A DNA stretch of 64,000 bases from JBMNFB01 sp050949085 (GCA_050949085.1 JBMNFB010000001.1:620001-684000); one strand, 5' to 3'; counted from the stretch's first letter, positions 16,367 through 25,583 are shown. Program-made: numbers and translations. The notes: generated from the letters alone by a model not told the origin.

Positions 16367-17800
16367 ATGCAGGGGCGGCTAAGAATGATGCTGCTGTGGT
16401 TGCTCGCGCTAGTGGCAGCCGTCCACGGGCTGCGAGCGGTGCAACAGGCTAAGGTTGACCAGGCACCGCTGAACCGGCCCGCTTATGACCTACGGGTCCG
16501 ATACTTTCCAGCTGAACGACGGCTCGAGGGCGATGAGGCCATCCGTCTATACCTGCGGCAAGCTGCGCCGGAGGGGCAACTCGTCCTGCACCTCTATCCC
16601 AACGCCTTTCGGGACGCGGCGCCATTTTCGGCTAGGGATCAGGCGGGTCTTTTTCAGCAGCCAGGTGAAATAAACATCACCAGCCTGCAAGTCAACGGTA
16701 GGGCCACGACCTGGGCGGTGCAGGACACATTGCTCAGCATTGACCTCGCTGCCAACCGCTTATCTCGAGGTGGCAGGCTCGATCTGCAGTTGAGCTTTAC
16801 TCTGACGCTGCCGATCAGTCGCGGCCGCCTGGGAGTCTACGATGACGTGCACCTCTTTGGCAATTGGTATCCTCTCCTTGCCGTTGCCGAAGGTGGCACT
16901 TGGCGGCGTGATCCCTATCTCCCTATCGGTGACCCTTTCTACAGTGAGATGGCTGACTATAGAGTATGGATCACGGTGCCCGCCTCGTACAAGGTGGTGA
17001 CGAGCGGGCGGGAGTTAACGCATTCAGAGTCGGCCGACGGGTTGGTGCAATATCAGTTTGAGGCTCGTGACGTTCGAGATTTCGCCTGGGCTACCAGCCC
17101 CCGCTTTCAGGTAGAGAGCCGGCAGGTGGGAGAGGTTCTGGTCAGGAGTGCCTGGTTTAGCGATGCCGAGTGGGGCAGGTTGGCCACCGACCTGGCTGCG
17201 CACACGCTGCAGGTGTACAGTCGCCTGTTCGGGCCCTACTACCACCAAAGCCTAACCGTGGTGGAGACCGGCCTGGGGGTTTTTGGTGGGATGGAGTATC
17301 CGGGGCTGGTCGTGCTCGGCCCCTATGGGCAGCGTGAAACGCGCATCGCGGAGGCGGCCCGGATCGAGCGGGAGATCGCACATGAGGTCGCTCACCAGTG
17401 GTGGTATAGCGCCGTCGGCAACGATCAGATCCGTGAGCCCTGGCTGGACGAGGCACTGGCCACCTACTCGGTCCACCTCTATTTCGCTGACCGCTATGGC
17501 CCGGCCGAACTGGACATTCTTCGCCGAAGTAGGCCCAGCCATCTCAGCGGCGTGGAGCGACGGGCGGATGAGTTCGCCACTTGGTCTCAGTATTTCCAGA
17601 CGGTTTACCGCGGGGGCAGCCACCTGCTGGATGAACTGCGCCTCCGCATCGGTGACGAGGCTTTCTGGCAGGTTCTGCAGACCTACTATCGTGAGTACAA
17701 GGGAAAGATCGCCTACAGCCGCGACTTCATCGGGCTGATCGGTGAGATTGCCACGCTGGAACAGGCTGAGTGGTTTGCGCAGGCCCTGCTGGCGCGGTAG
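16367..17800 (+). CDS. M1-like membrane-anchored zinc metallopeptidase
   Basis: 477 residues: a signal/anchor (about residues 7-24), a beta-rich N-terminal domain, then a gluzincin catalytic domain. The substrate loop is GGMEYPG, the M1 counterpart of GAMEN, and the zinc site is HEVAHQWW (His339, His343) with Glu362 in EPWLDEALATY, the correct 18-residue spacing. It is shorter than full aminopeptidase N and lacks the long C-terminal helical domain. ATG 16367 is chosen because AGGAGG is eight bases before it. It should cleave N-terminal residues from peptides at the outer membrane face, assuming M1-like activity. The following pseudouridine synthase starts 74 bases later. Confidence 0.87.
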   Translation: MQGRLRMMLLWLLALVAAVHGLRAVQQAKVDQAPLNRPAYDLRVRYFPAERRLEGDEAIRLYLRQAAPEGQLVLHLYPNAFRDAAPFSARDQAGLFQQPGEINITSLQVNGRATTWAVQDTLLSIDLAANRLSRGGRLDLQLSFTLTLPISRGRLGVYDDVHLFGNWYPLLAVAEGGTWRRDPYLPIGDPFYSEMADYRVWITVPASYKVVTSGRELTHSESADGLVQYQFEARDVRDFAWATSPRFQVESRQVGEVLVRSAWFSDAEWGRLATDLAAHTLQVYSRLFGPYYHQSLTVVETGLGVFGGMEYPGLVVLGPYGQRETRIAEAARIEREIAHEVAHQWWYSAVGNDQIREPWLDEALATYSVHLYFADRYGPAELDILRRSRPSHLSGVERRADEFATWSQYFQTVYRGGSHLLDELRLRIGDEAFWQVLQTYYREYKGKIAYSRDFIGLIGEIATLEQAEWFAQALLAR

Positions 17801-17874
17801 CAAATACTTTGAGGCAACGCCAGGATCTGTGCTATGCTGGCATTGAAGACTGCCAGTCAAAGGAGCATCGGCCC

Positions 17875-18774
17875 TTGTTTGAGTGGACCAAGACGATCAC
17901 CAGGGAAGAGCACGGCCAGTTGTTACGTGACATTCTGCGCAGCAAGCTGGGGATCTCGCAACGAATGCTGAACGATCTGAAGTTCCGGGGCGAAATCTCC
18001 CTCAACCAGACTCCAGTTACAGTACGCGTCAGAGTGAAGGCGGGAGACGTACTGCGCTTAGCGCTGGCCGAGCCAGGGAAATCGCGGGTTGAACCCGAGT
18101 CGACCACCCTGGAGATCGTGTACGAGGGACCTGACGTGCTGATCGTCAACAAACCCGCTGGCGTGCTGATTCATCCCCTTCCCCATGAGCAACGCGGGAC
18201 GCTCGCCAATGCTATCGCTGGGTACTACAGGGATAGTGGTGCTGACCGACCGGTCCGCATCGTTACTCGCCTGGATCGCGCCACGAGCGGGCTAGTTCTG
18301 GTGGCGAAGCATGCGCTCGCCCAGCATCACTACGGCGCTACCGCCGACCGCCTGCGCAGGTATTATCTAGCTCTGGTTGAGGGAAGCATGGATACGGCGT
18401 ACGGTGTAATCAAGGCTCCCATCGCCGTCAACCCGTCCAACCCCGTAACCCGCGTCGTCGACGAACGCAGCGGGAAACCTGCGGCAACCGAATACCGCGT
18501 GCTGCGAGTACTGGGGACAGCTTCCCTGCTGGAACTGCGTCTCCTCACCGGCCGTACGCATCAGATTCGCGTCCATCTGAGCCATATCGGCCATCCCCTG
18601 CTGGGCGATGCGCAGTACGGCGGCTCCACTGAGCTGATCCAGCGCCAGGCGCTCCACTGCCACCGCCTGCACTTGATTGACTTGCGCACCCAGGAGGAGA
18701 TGATTGTTTCTAGCCCCCTACCACCTGATATAGCTGACGCGGCGGCGACCCTGACTGGGACCAGCCTCAGCTAG
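17875..18774 (+). CDS. RluA-family pseudouridine synthase
   Basis: 299 residues with an N-terminal S4-like RNA-binding domain (about residues 15-75) and the RluA catalytic domain. The signature RLDRATSGLVL carries the catalytic aspartate at residue 134, and ELRLLTGRTHQIRVHL is the second conserved block. It isomerises uridine to pseudouridine in rRNA or tRNA; the exact site cannot be told from sequence. The TTG start at 17875 lies nine bases after AAAGGAG and places the S4 domain at a normal distance from the N-terminus. A long symmetrical terminator follows. Confidence 0.92.
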   Translation: MFEWTKTITREEHGQLLRDILRSKLGISQRMLNDLKFRGEISLNQTPVTVRVRVKAGDVLRLALAEPGKSRVEPESTTLEIVYEGPDVLIVNKPAGVLIHPLPHEQRGTLANAIAGYYRDSGADRPVRIVTRLDRATSGLVLVAKHALAQHHYGATADRLRRYYLALVEGSMDTAYGVIKAPIAVNPSNPVTRVVDERSGKPAATEYRVLRVLGTASLLELRLLTGRTHQIRVHLSHIGHPLLGDAQYGGSTELIQRQALHCHRLHLIDLRTQEEMIVSSPLPPDIADAAATLTGTSLS

Positions 18775-18800
18775 GGCTACGCACGCCTGTCGCGCCGCAT

Positions 18801-18840
18801 TATAAGACAAAATGCCGCCAACCGGCGGCATTTGCTTATA
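18801..18840. terminator. Long bidirectional terminator
   Basis: AAATGCCGCC (18810-18819) and GGCGGCATTT (18824-18833) pair around AACC; the stem is extended by TATAAG and CTTATA at the outer ends. It separates the convergent rluA-type and amidohydrolase genes. Confidence 0.8.
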
Positions 18841-18843
18841 GGA

Positions 18844-19997
18844 CTAACCCTCGCGAGAGAAAACTACCTTACCATCGATAAGCACCTTCCAGGTCTTGCC
18901 GCTGATCTCTAGCGGATCCCCGTCAAAGATGGCGATATCGGCATCCTTGCCCACTTCGATGCTGCCGATCCGGTCAGCGATACCAGCGATTTCAGCCGCA
19001 TTGATGGTGATTGCCTTCAGTGCCTCCATCCTGTCCATACCGGAAGCCACTGCCATACCGGCCATCAGCCCCAGCGACTCCAGCGGGTTGACTGGCGAAT
19101 CGGTGATGATGGCGACCTTGATCCCGGCACGGGAGAGGATGCCGGGAGTTTCAAACGTCTTGTTCGCCAGCTCAAACTTGGTCTTGTGACCGAAGCTGGG
19201 GCCAACACAGGCAGGCAAGCCTTCCTTTACCAGATGGTCAACAATCAGATGACCCTCGGTGCAATGCTCCAGAGTGATGTCCACGTCAAACTCCCGGGCA
19301 ATGCGAATTGCAGTAAAGATGTCATCGGCGCGATGCGCGTGGGCCTTCAAGGGAATCTCCTTGCGCAGAACAGGGAGCAGAGCTTCCGATTGCATGTCAA
19401 AGGCAGGCAGCTTGGAGAGATCATCTCCAGCACGCTCTATCTGCGCCAGATAGCGCCTTGCCTTAAACAAGGCCTCGCGAATCACCGCAGCGGTGCCCAT
19501 GCGGGTGCTAGGCAACTTGTTCTGACGATTGTAGACCCGCTTCGGGTTCTCACCGAAAGCGCATTTCATCGTCATCGGGTCGCGGATGATCATGTCGTCG
19601 ATCCGGTCGCCATACGTCTTGATCGCTGCGAAAGTGCCGCCGATTACGCTGGCGCTGCCGGGACCAGTGCAGGCAGTTGTAACTCCGCCATTGCGGGCTT
19701 CTTCGAAGGTGAGGTCCCTGGGGTTCAGACCGTCGATACCGCGCAAGTGTGCAGTGTTTGGACTGGTGGCCTCATTGCAGTCACTGCCCTCAAAACCGAT
19801 GGCGGTTTCCTCGGTGCCCAGGTGGCAATGGGCATCGATCATGCCTGGTATCACCATCCGACCCTGAGCATCAATCACCTCTGCCCCCTCAGGCGCATCC
19901 AGAGTCTGGCCGACTTCAGCGATCTTGCCATCCTTGATCAAGATGCAGCCGTTGGCCCGGCCATGGTGTAGATCTTGCCATTCTTGATTAGAATCAT
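18844..19997 (-). CDS. Amidohydrolase, imidazolonepropionase-like, with apparent frameshift
   Basis: The body (18844-19941) encodes a metal-dependent amidohydrolase with DAHCHLG, the KAHAHRADD site, LEHCTEGH and the ITDSP aspartate. The usual N-terminal beta strand is in another frame. ATG 19997, with GGAAGGAG seven bases upstream, starts MILIKNGKIYTMAG, and the body frame then resumes as ANGCILIKDGKIAEVG. One missing G in the GGG run near 19954-19962 would join them. Either the assembly dropped a base or the gene is damaged; translation from an internal TTG (19941) would lack the first strand. Substrate unknown; relatives hydrolyse cyclic amides or dipeptides. Confidence 0.8.
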
Positions 19998-20143
19998 CCT
20001 TAGTCTCCTTCCTTCATCAGGCACCCAATGCTGCCCCTATGTTTGTTCAGCTATAGGTGCTTCTTTGAACAACCTCCAAAATCCTTCTGCTATTACAAAG
20101 CACTAAACCTCAGGCAACACAGACATCAACTATCAATATAAAA

Positions 20144-20163
20144 GGGGCAAGAAGCCTTGCCCC
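20144..20163 (-). terminator. Terminator of the 20188-21720 gene
   Basis: GGGGCAAG (20144-20151) pairs with CTTGCCCC (20156-20163); on the minus strand it is followed by TTTTATATT. Confidence 0.8.
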
Positions 20164-20187
20164 CTGTAGAAACTAGACTCCTATGAG

Positions 20188-21720
20188 TCAGAAGCCTTTT
20201 ACATTGCCCAGCTTGATACCCAACCAGTAGCCGCCATCGTCCGATAATTGGTACTCGTGGCTGGTGCCGGGTGTGTAAAGGGGGGCCGCAGCAGAGTCGC
20301 GCCCCAGTTCGTTCCCCTGCACATCGAAGAAGACATATTGCACGCGGTTGTCACCCTCGGCGACGGCAAAATACTCCCCGTGCGGCGAGATCAGCAGGTA
20401 GCTGCCGGGTTTGGCAGGCTCGTAACGGCTGGATGAAAATGGCTGGATGGCGCGACGCAAGAACGTGCTGCTCCAACTCGCCTGCCCCATACCGTGTTCT
20501 GTGATTCGGGAGACATGGATCAGCTCTCGCTCCTGCTTTTCCACGGTGGCCACCAGTGCCGACCCGTCGGCCAAGACTCCACCCGCAACCAGCGGGCGAT
20601 CGAAGCCGACAGTCTCGATGCCGGTTGCCGTTGCCTGGACGAGTATCCCGCCGTCCCCGCCTAACTCCGCCAGAAACCCGACCACCGCTGCGGCGGCAGA
20701 CTCGCGGTCAGGGAGGATCCGGCCAAATCGAACCCCTCCTGCCGGGACCTGGTATTGCCACTCAATTCGGCCGTCCGCACTGATCAGGCTTAGAACGGTG
20801 AACTGATCATTCTCCTGGGCCACCAACACCAGCCCATCGTCTGACAGATCAAGAATCGAACCTGATGCAAACTCCTGGGTCCACAGCAAGCCTGCCTGCA
20901 GACTGGCCTCGTCGATGGCATAGAGCCGCCCAACGTACCCAACCACAGCAACATCATACTCATCCTTCACCGGCTCGCTGAGCAACAGATAACTGCCGCT
21001 ATCGCTCAGCCGGACAGGCTGGTCGACGACACCGTCAATCCTAGCACTGCGCCCTGCCCAGTCGGTTATTACGACCGCCTGTTCATACCAATCATGGTAA
21101 GCATAGATGCCGCCATCCGCTGAGCTGTCCTGCCTCCAGACGTTCTTTGGCAGCAGCCGTTCGCCGCGCACGCCAAAATCTGGCTCGCCTACACGGTAAA
21201 GTCCCGCGCCCTGGCCATAGGTGGCGTAATAGCCTCCATCAAAGAGGCAAATCCGTTGAACGTCCGGCTTGAGCGCCAGATAACGGATTGTGAGACCGAT
21301 CAGGGTAAAGAACGCGATCACGAAGACTGTCCCAATGAAAACCCTGATTCGCTGCGCCCTCAGGGTGATGATGGTCTTGCCCAGCAGTTGCTCACATTCT
21401 ATCAGCAAGTTGCCAACAAACTCGCTGTTGTTCAGGTGTGCCAAGATGTTCCGCAGGTGCTGCGCCAGCGTAGCCGCATTCTCCCGATACGCTCGCGCCA
21501 GCTTGAACGGCAACTCGTCCGCTTCCAGATTGTCTCTAGTCAACTCCCATATCTCGCCAGGCCACTTATTGACATCTAGATAGCGCTTCGTTCCGGCCAC
21601 AAAGTCACAAAGATCGATGGCGATCTGGACGTAGGCTGCATCAGCCTGGCCCCTGACAAGCTGTCGCTTGAAGGCCACGATTAGCTGCCTGGCGGCTACG
21701 AGACAATTGGTCGCCTGCAA
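20188..21720 (-). CDS. Membrane protein with propeller-like exterior domain, unknown function
   Basis: About 510 residues. The first about 130 are helical and cytoplasmic, then a single transmembrane segment (VFIGTVFVIAFFTLIGLTIR). The remaining about 350 residues are rich in short beta motifs (YVGRLYAIDEASLQAGLLW, EYFAVAEGDNRVQYVFFDV) suggesting a beta-propeller outside the cell. GGGGAGG points to TTG 21720 as start; GTG 21729 is too close to it. The ATPase gene lies just upstream on the same strand with a gap of about 80 bases, so they may form an operon. No enzymatic motif found; a sensor role is only a guess. Confidence 0.65.
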   Translation of the reverse strand: MQATNCLVAARQLIVAFKRQLVRGQADAAYVQIAIDLCDFVAGTKRYLDVNKWPGEIWELTRDNLEADELPFKLARAYRENAATLAQHLRNILAHLNNSEFVGNLLIECEQLLGKTIITLRAQRIRVFIGTVFVIAFFTLIGLTIRYLALKPDVQRICLFDGGYYATYGQGAGLYRVGEPDFGVRGERLLPKNVWRQDSSADGGIYAYHDWYEQAVVITDWAGRSARIDGVVDQPVRLSDSGSYLLLSEPVKDEYDVAVVGYVGRLYAIDEASLQAGLLWTQEFASGSILDLSDDGLVLVAQENDQFTVLSLISADGRIEWQYQVPAGGVRFGRILPDRESAAAAVVGFLAELGGDGGILVQATATGIETVGFDRPLVAGGVLADGSALVATVEKQERELIHVSRITEHGMGQASWSSTFLRRAIQPFSSSRYEPAKPGSYLLISPHGEYFAVAEGDNRVQYVFFDVQGNELGRDSAAAPLYTPGTSHEYQLSDDGGYWLGIKLGNVKGF

Positions 21721-21799
21721 CGCTGCCACCTCCCCAGTTTCGATTTCAATTGATCAAGAGACAAGACCTTGCTGCACTCTGCGCTGTCTAGCCCTGGAG

Positions 21800-22618
21800 C
21801 TAACCCATTTCCTCACCCAACAGATGACGCAGGTAGATCTCGGGGTTGTTGAGAAAGTCTCGCGTCAGCCGGAAGTGGTCAAGTGCCCGATATTCCATCG
21901 GCTTTGGAGGCAGTCGGTCGAGGCAATAGATGACAGCCTCGGGGTAGGCCATCAGGATGGGGGAATGGGTGGCGATCACAAACTGACTCCCCTGGCTCAC
22001 AGCCTCATGCAACACGGCCAGAAAGGCAATCTGATTCTGCGGTGAAAGAGGTGTCTCAGGCTCGTCAAGGATGTACAATCCGCCGGGTACCACCCGGCTC
22101 TGGAAAAAGTGAAGGAAACTCTCGCCGTGGGAACGCTGTTCCAGAGCCTGATACTGTTCCCTGAGGGCGGTCGCCTGGCCACGCACCGTCCCCAGCGCCA
22201 GACCGGTGGCATAATCGCTCCGCTGCTCCCTGCGGTATGTATCCTGGATCTGTCTCGCCTCCAGCTCAACCTCCCGCTGCATCTGGTTCAGGCGGCGCAC
22301 ATAGCCGAAAAAATCCTCAGCCCGCAGAAAGAAGCCCAATGCAGTTCGCCGCGACCAGACTAACCGCAACTCCTGCCCCAGCCGGCGAGCTACCTCCATG
22401 CTTTCGTCATCCGCTAGGTTATCTGCCCCCACGGCTATCCTCTGTGTGGCTACAGCGAGCCCTTCCAAAAGCGTGGACTTGCCTGAGCCGTTCTCGCCCA
22501 CCAGGAAGGTCACCGGGGCATCGAGGCGGAGATGGCCTAACTCCTGAAAAAGAGGGAGATTGAACGGAAAGCCAGCTCGATTCCCCCGCTTCAGTTCCAA
22601 TGATCGAAGAAAAACCAT
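21800..22618 (-). CDS. AAA-type ATPase, ABC/SMC-like
   Basis: 272 residues of the soluble ABC-like ATPases often labelled AAA family ATPase. Walker A is VGENGSGKST, the signature-like loop SHGES, Walker B GGLYILDEPE and the switch histidine ATHSP. The protein has no membrane segment or coiled-coil arms. ATG 22618 has AAAGG nine bases upstream, while a TTG at 22627 is less likely. Such stand-alone ATPases occur in DNA repair and in defence systems (often with a nuclease), but the neighbour here is a membrane propeller-like protein, so no system can be claimed. Confidence 0.85.
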   Translation of the reverse strand: MVFLRSLELKRGNRAGFPFNLPLFQELGHLRLDAPVTFLVGENGSGKSTLLEGLAVATQRIAVGADNLADDESMEVARRLGQELRLVWSRRTALGFFLRAEDFFGYVRRLNQMQREVELEARQIQDTYRREQRSDYATGLALGTVRGQATALREQYQALEQRSHGESFLHFFQSRVVPGGLYILDEPETPLSPQNQIAFLAVLHEAVSQGSQFVIATHSPILMAYPEAVIYCLDRLPPKPMEYRALDHFRLTRDFLNNPEIYLRHLLGEEMG

Positions 22619-22754
22619 GGCACCCAACCTTTCACGCTAACAGCAACTTTTTATGATTCTGACTATTGCCACCCCTATTGACTCTATTCGGAATGATGCC
22701 TTTACTTTCCTCCCCGATGCACCAAGAAATGCACTGGTAAACCTGATAAGGACA

Positions 22755-22820
22755 AGGGCGTGCTGCCCAACGCTCCGGTGCCAAGGCCCTGACCTCAGCG
22801 AGCATTCTGCAACACGCCCT
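22755..22820. repeat. Large intergenic stem-loop, GGCGTGYTG type
   Basis: AGGGCGTGCTGC (from 22755) pairs with GCAACACGCCCT (to 22820), allowing one mismatch, around about 42 bases. It lies just 3' of the stomatin-like gene and resembles the element at 748-808, with a shared GCACCGG in the interior on the minus strand. Possibly a terminator or a processing structure. Confidence 0.5.
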
Positions 22821-22855
22821 CTGCATATCGATTATCGGTTATTCAGCGACTGCAG

Positions 22856-23875
22856 CTAAGCTTCCCTCGTAGAGGCAGGCTGGCTATCATCACCAGCTCC
22901 ATCAGCACCTGCATCAACGGTGGTTACCCCAGTGGCGCCTACGCCCAGCGCTTCAGCCACGGCCGGCAGCGCTCCCAGCAGCTTGCTGGCATCAGTGGGG
23001 ATCACTAGCTTGCTGGCAGGGCTCTTGCCTAGTTCCTTCATGCCCTCAATGCCCTGCAGCATCACATATTCTTGAGGTGACAGCCCTGCCGCCCGAATCA
23101 GTTTAAGACCTTCCGCAGTTGCATTCTGTACCCGCAGGATGGCTTCAGCCTGGCCTTCGGCCTCCAGGATACGCTTCTGCTTCTCGGCTTCAGCCGCCAG
23201 AATCTCACGCTGCCGTGCAGCTTCCGCATCCAGAATAATCGCCTGTTTGCGCCCTTCAGCCGTAAGGATGGCCGACTGCTTCTCACCTTCTGCCCGGAGG
23301 ATCGCCTCGCGCCGCTCTCGCTCCGCCCGCATCTGCTTCTCCATGGCGTCCTGAATGTCGCGGGGCGGCATGATGTTCTTCAACTCCACCCGGTTGACTT
23401 TGATGCCCCACTTGTCTGTAGCTTCATCAAGGATCACCCGCAACTTGGAGTTAACTATGTCGCGCGAGGTAAGCGTCTCATCCAGATCCAGTTCACCAAT
23501 GATGTTACGCAGCGTCGTCGCCGTCAGGGTTTCGATCGCTGCATGGGGATTGGAGATCTCGTAGACATACTTGACGACGTCGGTAACCTGATAGTATACG
23601 ACCGTGTCGATCTGCATCGTCACATTATCCTTGGTAATCACCGGTTGTGGGGGATAGTCCACCACGTGCTCCCTCAGATCCACCATCGCTCGCACTCGGT
23701 CAGTGAAAGGCACCAATACGTTCAACCCGCTATGCATCACCTTGTGGAACCTGCCCAACCGCTCCACAATACCCTGATGGGCTTGCCCAACCACCCGGAT
23801 AGATGAGCCGATGATGCCCAGCACAAAGATGGCAACAACGATGGTGATGACTAAGCCGATAACCTCACCCATCAT
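22856..23875 (-). CDS. SPFH/stomatin-like membrane protein, QmcA type
   Basis: 339 residues: one N-terminal transmembrane segment (about residues 5-25), an SPFH/band 7 domain (about 25-190) and a long charged coiled coil (RAERERREAILRAEGEKQS and repeats) ending near residue 265. Proteins of this type form ring-shaped scaffolds in membrane microdomains and are usually paired with NfeD, as here: the nfeD-like gene ends four bases upstream. AGGAGG lies eight bases before the ATG. It probably organises or protects membrane proteins; no protease domain is present. Confidence 0.92.
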   Translation of the reverse strand: MMGEVIGLVITIVVAIFVLGIIGSSIRVVGQAHQGIVERLGRFHKVMHSGLNVLVPFTDRVRAMVDLREHVVDYPPQPVITKDNVTMQIDTVVYYQVTDVVKYVYEISNPHAAIETLTATTLRNIIGELDLDETLTSRDIVNSKLRVILDEATDKWGIKVNRVELKNIMPPRDIQDAMEKQMRAERERREAILRAEGEKQSAILTAEGRKQAIILDAEAARQREILAAEAEKQKRILEAEGQAEAILRVQNATAEGLKLIRAAGLSPQEYVMLQGIEGMKELGKSPASKLVIPTDASKLLGALPAVAEALGVGATGVTTVDAGADGAGDDSQPASTREA

Positions 23876-23878
23876 GGT

Positions 23879-24313
23879 CTATTCCTCCTTTGTTCTTACT
23901 ATCGCCTTAACTCCTTCAATCCGCACTACTTCGACACGCTGCCCCGCCGCTATGGTCTCCCCAGATTCGCTGCGCGCCGTCCATAGCTCACCATCGACCT
24001 TAACCTGCCCTTGCGCCTCCAGATTGTTGATCTCCTGCACGACGATGCCAACGCGACCTGCCTGTCGGGCGACATTGGTTTTCACCTCGTTGGAGAGATA
24101 GGATCTGAGCAGAATCGGGCGCAATCGCCAGGTGAAAATGACAGAGGCGACGATGAAGACCACAGTCTGCAACACCCAGTCCTCAGTTACCACGGCCAGC
24201 AAGGCTGCGACCAAACCACCGAGGGCGAAAAACAACGAGAAAAACTCGGTAGTGGCCATCTCGACGACGGCAAAGACGATAGCGATGATGACCCAGACAC
24301 CCCAATCTGGCAC
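23879..24313 (-). CDS. NfeD-like membrane protein
   Basis: 144 residues: three to four hydrophobic segments in the first about 75 residues, then a small C-terminal OB-fold (about 80-140, with GRVGIVVQEI and GQVKVDGELW). This is the short NfeD form without the ClpP-like protease domain; it partners stomatin/SPFH proteins. Start is a GTG (24313) seven bases after AGGAGG; upstream in-frame codons lack a site. It is the first gene of a two-gene operon with the SPFH gene. Confidence 0.9.
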   Translation of the reverse strand: MPDWGVWVIIAIVFAVVEMATTEFFSLFFALGGLVAALLAVVTEDWVLQTVVFIVASVIFTWRLRPILLRSYLSNEVKTNVARQAGRVGIVVQEINNLEAQGQVKVDGELWTARSESGETIAAGQRVEVVRIEGVKAIVRTKEE

Positions 24314-24449
24314 CTCTTCACCTCCTTGCACACCTATCAATACCTACTACGCTATAGATCGCCAAAAGTTTCTGCCCAGAAAAGAATGTCTGGAACTACG
24401 TCCCAGACTTAGTATCGGCTCCAGAGGCGGCTTCTATCGACAATGGGCT

Positions 24450-24950
24450 TCACCACCGGCCAACTGCAGCCGCTCGCTGAATCAGCGAGAAAAGGCGCGG
24501 GCCAGCGAACCAGCCGATGACAAAATTGCTGATACCGTGCGTCAAGTCCCAGGGGATGCCGGCAATCCAATAGGCGAGGGCATACTTCGGACTAATGACA
24601 AAAATGTAAGGGATGGCAAACAGGGCACCGAAAATCAGCCCAAAGCCGCCGAGGACAAAACTCCACACCCTCCAGTCAGCCTGCACAACCCGACTTAGCC
24701 AGTCGACTACCACAGAAAACAGCGGCCAGACCAGCAGGTATGTCCACCACCAGAGCCCAAAGCCTGCCTGCAGCCCGTTGAAAACTACGTACACTAGACA
24801 GATATACCTGGCATCCTCTTGGAATAATAGCGTGAAGATGACGATCAACAACGAGACTATCTCGATGTTTGGCAGAAAGGCCAGCGCCACCTGCGCCACG
24901 TAGAGCAGGGCACCCAGGAGTGCGATCCTCACCAGCCGGATGGTACTCAT
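24450..24950 (-). CDS. ECF-type transporter S component, probably cobalamin-related
   Basis: 166 residues, almost wholly hydrophobic with about six membrane spans, the size of an energy-coupling-factor substrate-binding (S) subunit. GGAGGAGGGAG precedes the ATG. It is downstream of a cobalamin riboswitch and a DUF4430 gene, which suggests uptake of cobalamin or a precursor, comparable to the CbrT/CblT type described in other Firmicutes. The ATPase and EcfT parts are not in the window and would be supplied by a shared module elsewhere. Assignment of the substrate rests on the riboswitch rather than on the protein sequence. Confidence 0.75.
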   Translation of the reverse strand: MSTIRLVRIALLGALLYVAQVALAFLPNIEIVSLLIVIFTLLFQEDARYICLVYVVFNGLQAGFGLWWWTYLLVWPLFSVVVDWLSRVVQADWRVWSFVLGGFGLIFGALFAIPYIFVISPKYALAYWIAGIPWDLTHGISNFVIGWFAGPRLFSLIQRAAAVGRW

Positions 24951-24977
24951 CTTGCTCCCTCCTCCGGGGATCAGAAG

Positions 24978-25017
24978 AGGGGTTGTCGCAGCAGCGAGCC
25001 CCTCTGCGACAGCCCCT
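24978..25017. repeat. Strong hairpin between the DUF4430 and S-component genes
   Basis: AGGGGTTGTCGCAG (24978-24991) pairs with CTGCGACAGCCCCT (25004-25017), 14 bases with one G-T pair. No T-run follows. It may tune the downstream gene or stabilise the upstream transcript. The sequence AGGGGCTGTCGCA recurs at 47503-47515. Confidence 0.55.
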
Positions 25018-25025
25018 CGCTGCCT

Positions 25026-25418
25026 CTAGTATCCCTGAATCAGAATCAGGCTGTATGTCCTTCCGTCCTCCAGCGGCAGTTGATCGATTCCCACCACGGC
25101 TGGCTCGCCGTCGACGGCAATGGACCACCAGTACTGCTCAGCATCATCCGACTCCATCCCCAACACGGCGGTGATGAAGCGGCCAAAATCGGACTCCTGA
25201 TACTCAATCAACTCTTCCTCGATCAGGAGATCGGCCAGATACATATGTTCCGTCTCAAAGGTTTCGACCTCGCTATACGAGTCGCGTTCGCTGACGATCT
25301 CCAGCTCAATAGTTTTCAGGTTCGGGTTGATCTCCGGTCGACTCAAATAGTAGACCAAGACCAGCAGTGCAACTGCTGCCACCGTGACCACGGTCAAGAG
25401 CAGAGTTCTGTTCTTCAA
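25026..25418 (-). CDS. DUF4430-domain membrane-anchored protein
   Basis: 130 residues: an N-terminal membrane anchor (about residues 5-24) followed by a DUF4430 domain, the fold related to the C-terminal domain of transcobalamin. Characteristic features are the YLADLLIEEELI segment, a WWSIAVDGEPAVVGIDQLPL segment and the closing YSLILIQGY strand. Start is a TTG six bases after AAGGAGGG. With a cobalamin riboswitch upstream and an ECF S component downstream, it most likely binds a corrinoid at the outer membrane face and hands it to the transporter; that step is inferred. Confidence 0.82.
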   Translation of the reverse strand: MKNRTLLLTVVTVAAVALLVLVYYLSRPEINPNLKTIELEIVSERDSYSEVETFETEHMYLADLLIEEELIEYQESDFGRFITAVLGMESDDAEQYWWSIAVDGEPAVVGIDQLPLEDGRTYSLILIQGY

Positions 25419-25500
25419 TGTGAGCCCTCCTTGTCACTTGATCTGCCATGCCTGCTCGCATCGTCTAGTTCAAAGCCAGGCATCGCCCCCAAGAGAAAAA

Positions 25501-25520
25501 CCCCGCCAACCTGAGCGGGG
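25501..25520 (-). terminator. Riboswitch-linked terminator
   Basis: CCCCGC (25501-25506) pairs with GCGGGG (25515-25520). On the minus strand it is followed by TTTTTCTCTT. It stands between the cobalamin aptamer and the first gene, where a transcriptional expression platform would be. Confidence 0.8.
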
Positions 25521-25583
25521 CCCTGGGACAAATAAAGCCATTATCCACCACCCCTTTCCTCCGAAGGTCAGTGTTTCGAACAA

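Noticed and set aside
21800..22618. AAA ATPase as part of an anti-phage defence pair
   Set aside because: Although similar ATPases occur in such systems, the neighbour is a membrane propeller-like protein without nuclease or toxin motifs; evidence is insufficient.
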